Positions 6,534 through 6,940 of a DNA stretch of 6,940 nucleotides are shown in pieces. The notes under the pieces were generated by a model, which worked only from the letters and a program-made list of their open reading frames with translations, was not told the DNA's origin and made no database searches. The number at the start of each line of letters is the position of its first letter. The first letter of the stretch is position 1. A program made the position numbers and the translations under genes. Source of the DNA: Acidaminococcaceae bacterium (lineage in GTDB: Bacteria > Bacillota > Negativicutes > Acidaminococcales > Acidaminococcaceae); the NCBI GenBank assembly GCA_028693975.1, contig JAQUUF010000062.1:1-6940 (forward strand), in the 5' to 3' direction.

Positions 6534-6940
6534 GGATTACAAAACAATACGCGAAGTAGTTGGCCCCTTGATGTTGGTTGACCAGGTAGAAGGCGTTAAA
6601 TACGATGAGTTGGTAGAAATTCAACAAGCCAACGGTGAGCTGCGTAGCGGCAAGGTCTTGGTTATTGATGGCGACCAAGCTTTGGTACAGTTGTTCGAAA
6701 GCTCCCAAGGCTTGAAGATAGATGATGCTAAGGCTCGTTTCTTGGGTCATGGTATCCGTCTAGGCGTGTCTCCAGCTATGCTGGGCCGTGTGTTTGATGG
6801 TATGGGCCGCCCGAAGGATGGCGGTGCCGAGATTATTCCGGAAGAATACAGAGATATCAATGGTGAGCCGATGAATCCGGCTGCCCGTGACTATCCTGCT
6901 GAATTTATTCAGACCGGTATTTCCGCTATTGACGGTTTGA
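6526..6940 (+). CDS. ntpB: V-type ATPase subunit B, N-terminal part (cut by window edge)
   Basis: An open frame runs from ATG 6526 to the right edge, giving 138 complete codons of a protein normally about 460 residues long. It begins MRKDYKTIREVVGPLMLVDQ, the typical start of the non-catalytic B subunit. The beta-barrel domain (about residues 1-75) is followed by LGVSPAMLGRVFDGMGRPKDGG and then NPAARDYPAEFIQTGISAIDGL, both strongly conserved in B subunits, where the nucleotide-binding domain starts. B alternates with A in the head and contributes the arginine finger to the A site, but the residues that would show this lie beyond the window. It overlaps the end of A by 8 bp (ATGCGTAA). Truncation here is only the window boundary; there is no frameshift. 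Confidence 0.96.
   Translation, partial: MRKDYKTIREVVGPLMLVDQVEGVKYDELVEIQQANGELRSGKVLVIDGDQALVQLFESSQGLKIDDAKARFLGHGIRLGVSPAMLGRVFDGMGRPKDGGAEIIPEEYRDINGEPMNPAARDYPAEFIQTGISAIDGL

Noticed and set aside
1..6940. Undescribed system, mobile element, CRISPR array, tRNA/rRNA or inserted cargo gene
   Set aside because: Eight consecutive V-ATPase genes in canonical order fill nearly every base, and the gaps (at most 39 bp) are too short to hold another gene. No direct-repeat array, transposase or intein was seen.

Overview
The window is a single-strand run of tightly packed genes, all on the + strand, encoding a prokaryotic V-type (A/V-type) rotary ATPase. The gene order is G-I-K-E-C-F-A-B. It is the order I know from the Enterococcus hirae ntp and Thermus operons, in which subunit D follows B. 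The last gene (B) runs off the right edge, so D and anything after it are not visible. Moderate GC, strong AAGGAGG/GGAGGTGA-type ribosome binding sites and the Enterococcus-like duplicated K subunit point to a bacterium of the Firmicutes/Bacillota. An anaerobic clostridial or Negativicutes-like lineage is my guess, held with low confidence.

Layout: 1-83 is a short AT-rich leader with a plausible extended -10 promoter. It is followed by subunit G (peripheral stalk, about 84-389), subunit I (membrane stator, 391-2247), a 39-bp AT-rich gap with a strong Shine-Dalgarno sequence, subunit K (membrane rotor ring, 2287-2763), E (peripheral stalk, 2797-3405), C (rotor-axle to ring connector, 3406-4398), F (central stalk, 4417-4749), A (catalytic ATPase, 4761-6533) and the first 138 codons of B (non-catalytic nucleotide-binding subunit, from 6526). 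No intergenic gap exceeds 39 bp. E/C abut exactly, G/I are one base apart and A/B overlap by 8 bp, so translation is probably coupled.

How the parts work together: A and B form the hexameric head that hydrolyses ATP. F (with the unseen D) and C form the rotating axle that turns the K ring. E and G form the peripheral stalks that hold the head to subunit I, and ions cross at the I/K interface. K keeps a set of residues (Leu55, Thr58, Gln59, Tyr62, Gln110, Glu139) that matches the sodium-binding pocket of E. hirae NtpK. It is a four-helix duplicated form with only one carboxylate. Together these suggest a sodium-translocating, ATP-driven pump rather than a proton-driven ATP synthase; this is inference from residues, not proof.

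I found no undescribed system, mobile element, CRISPR array or RNA gene. The points worth a second look are the ion-specificity signature, the translation-initiation region of K, and the start-codon and promoter arrangement of the first gene.
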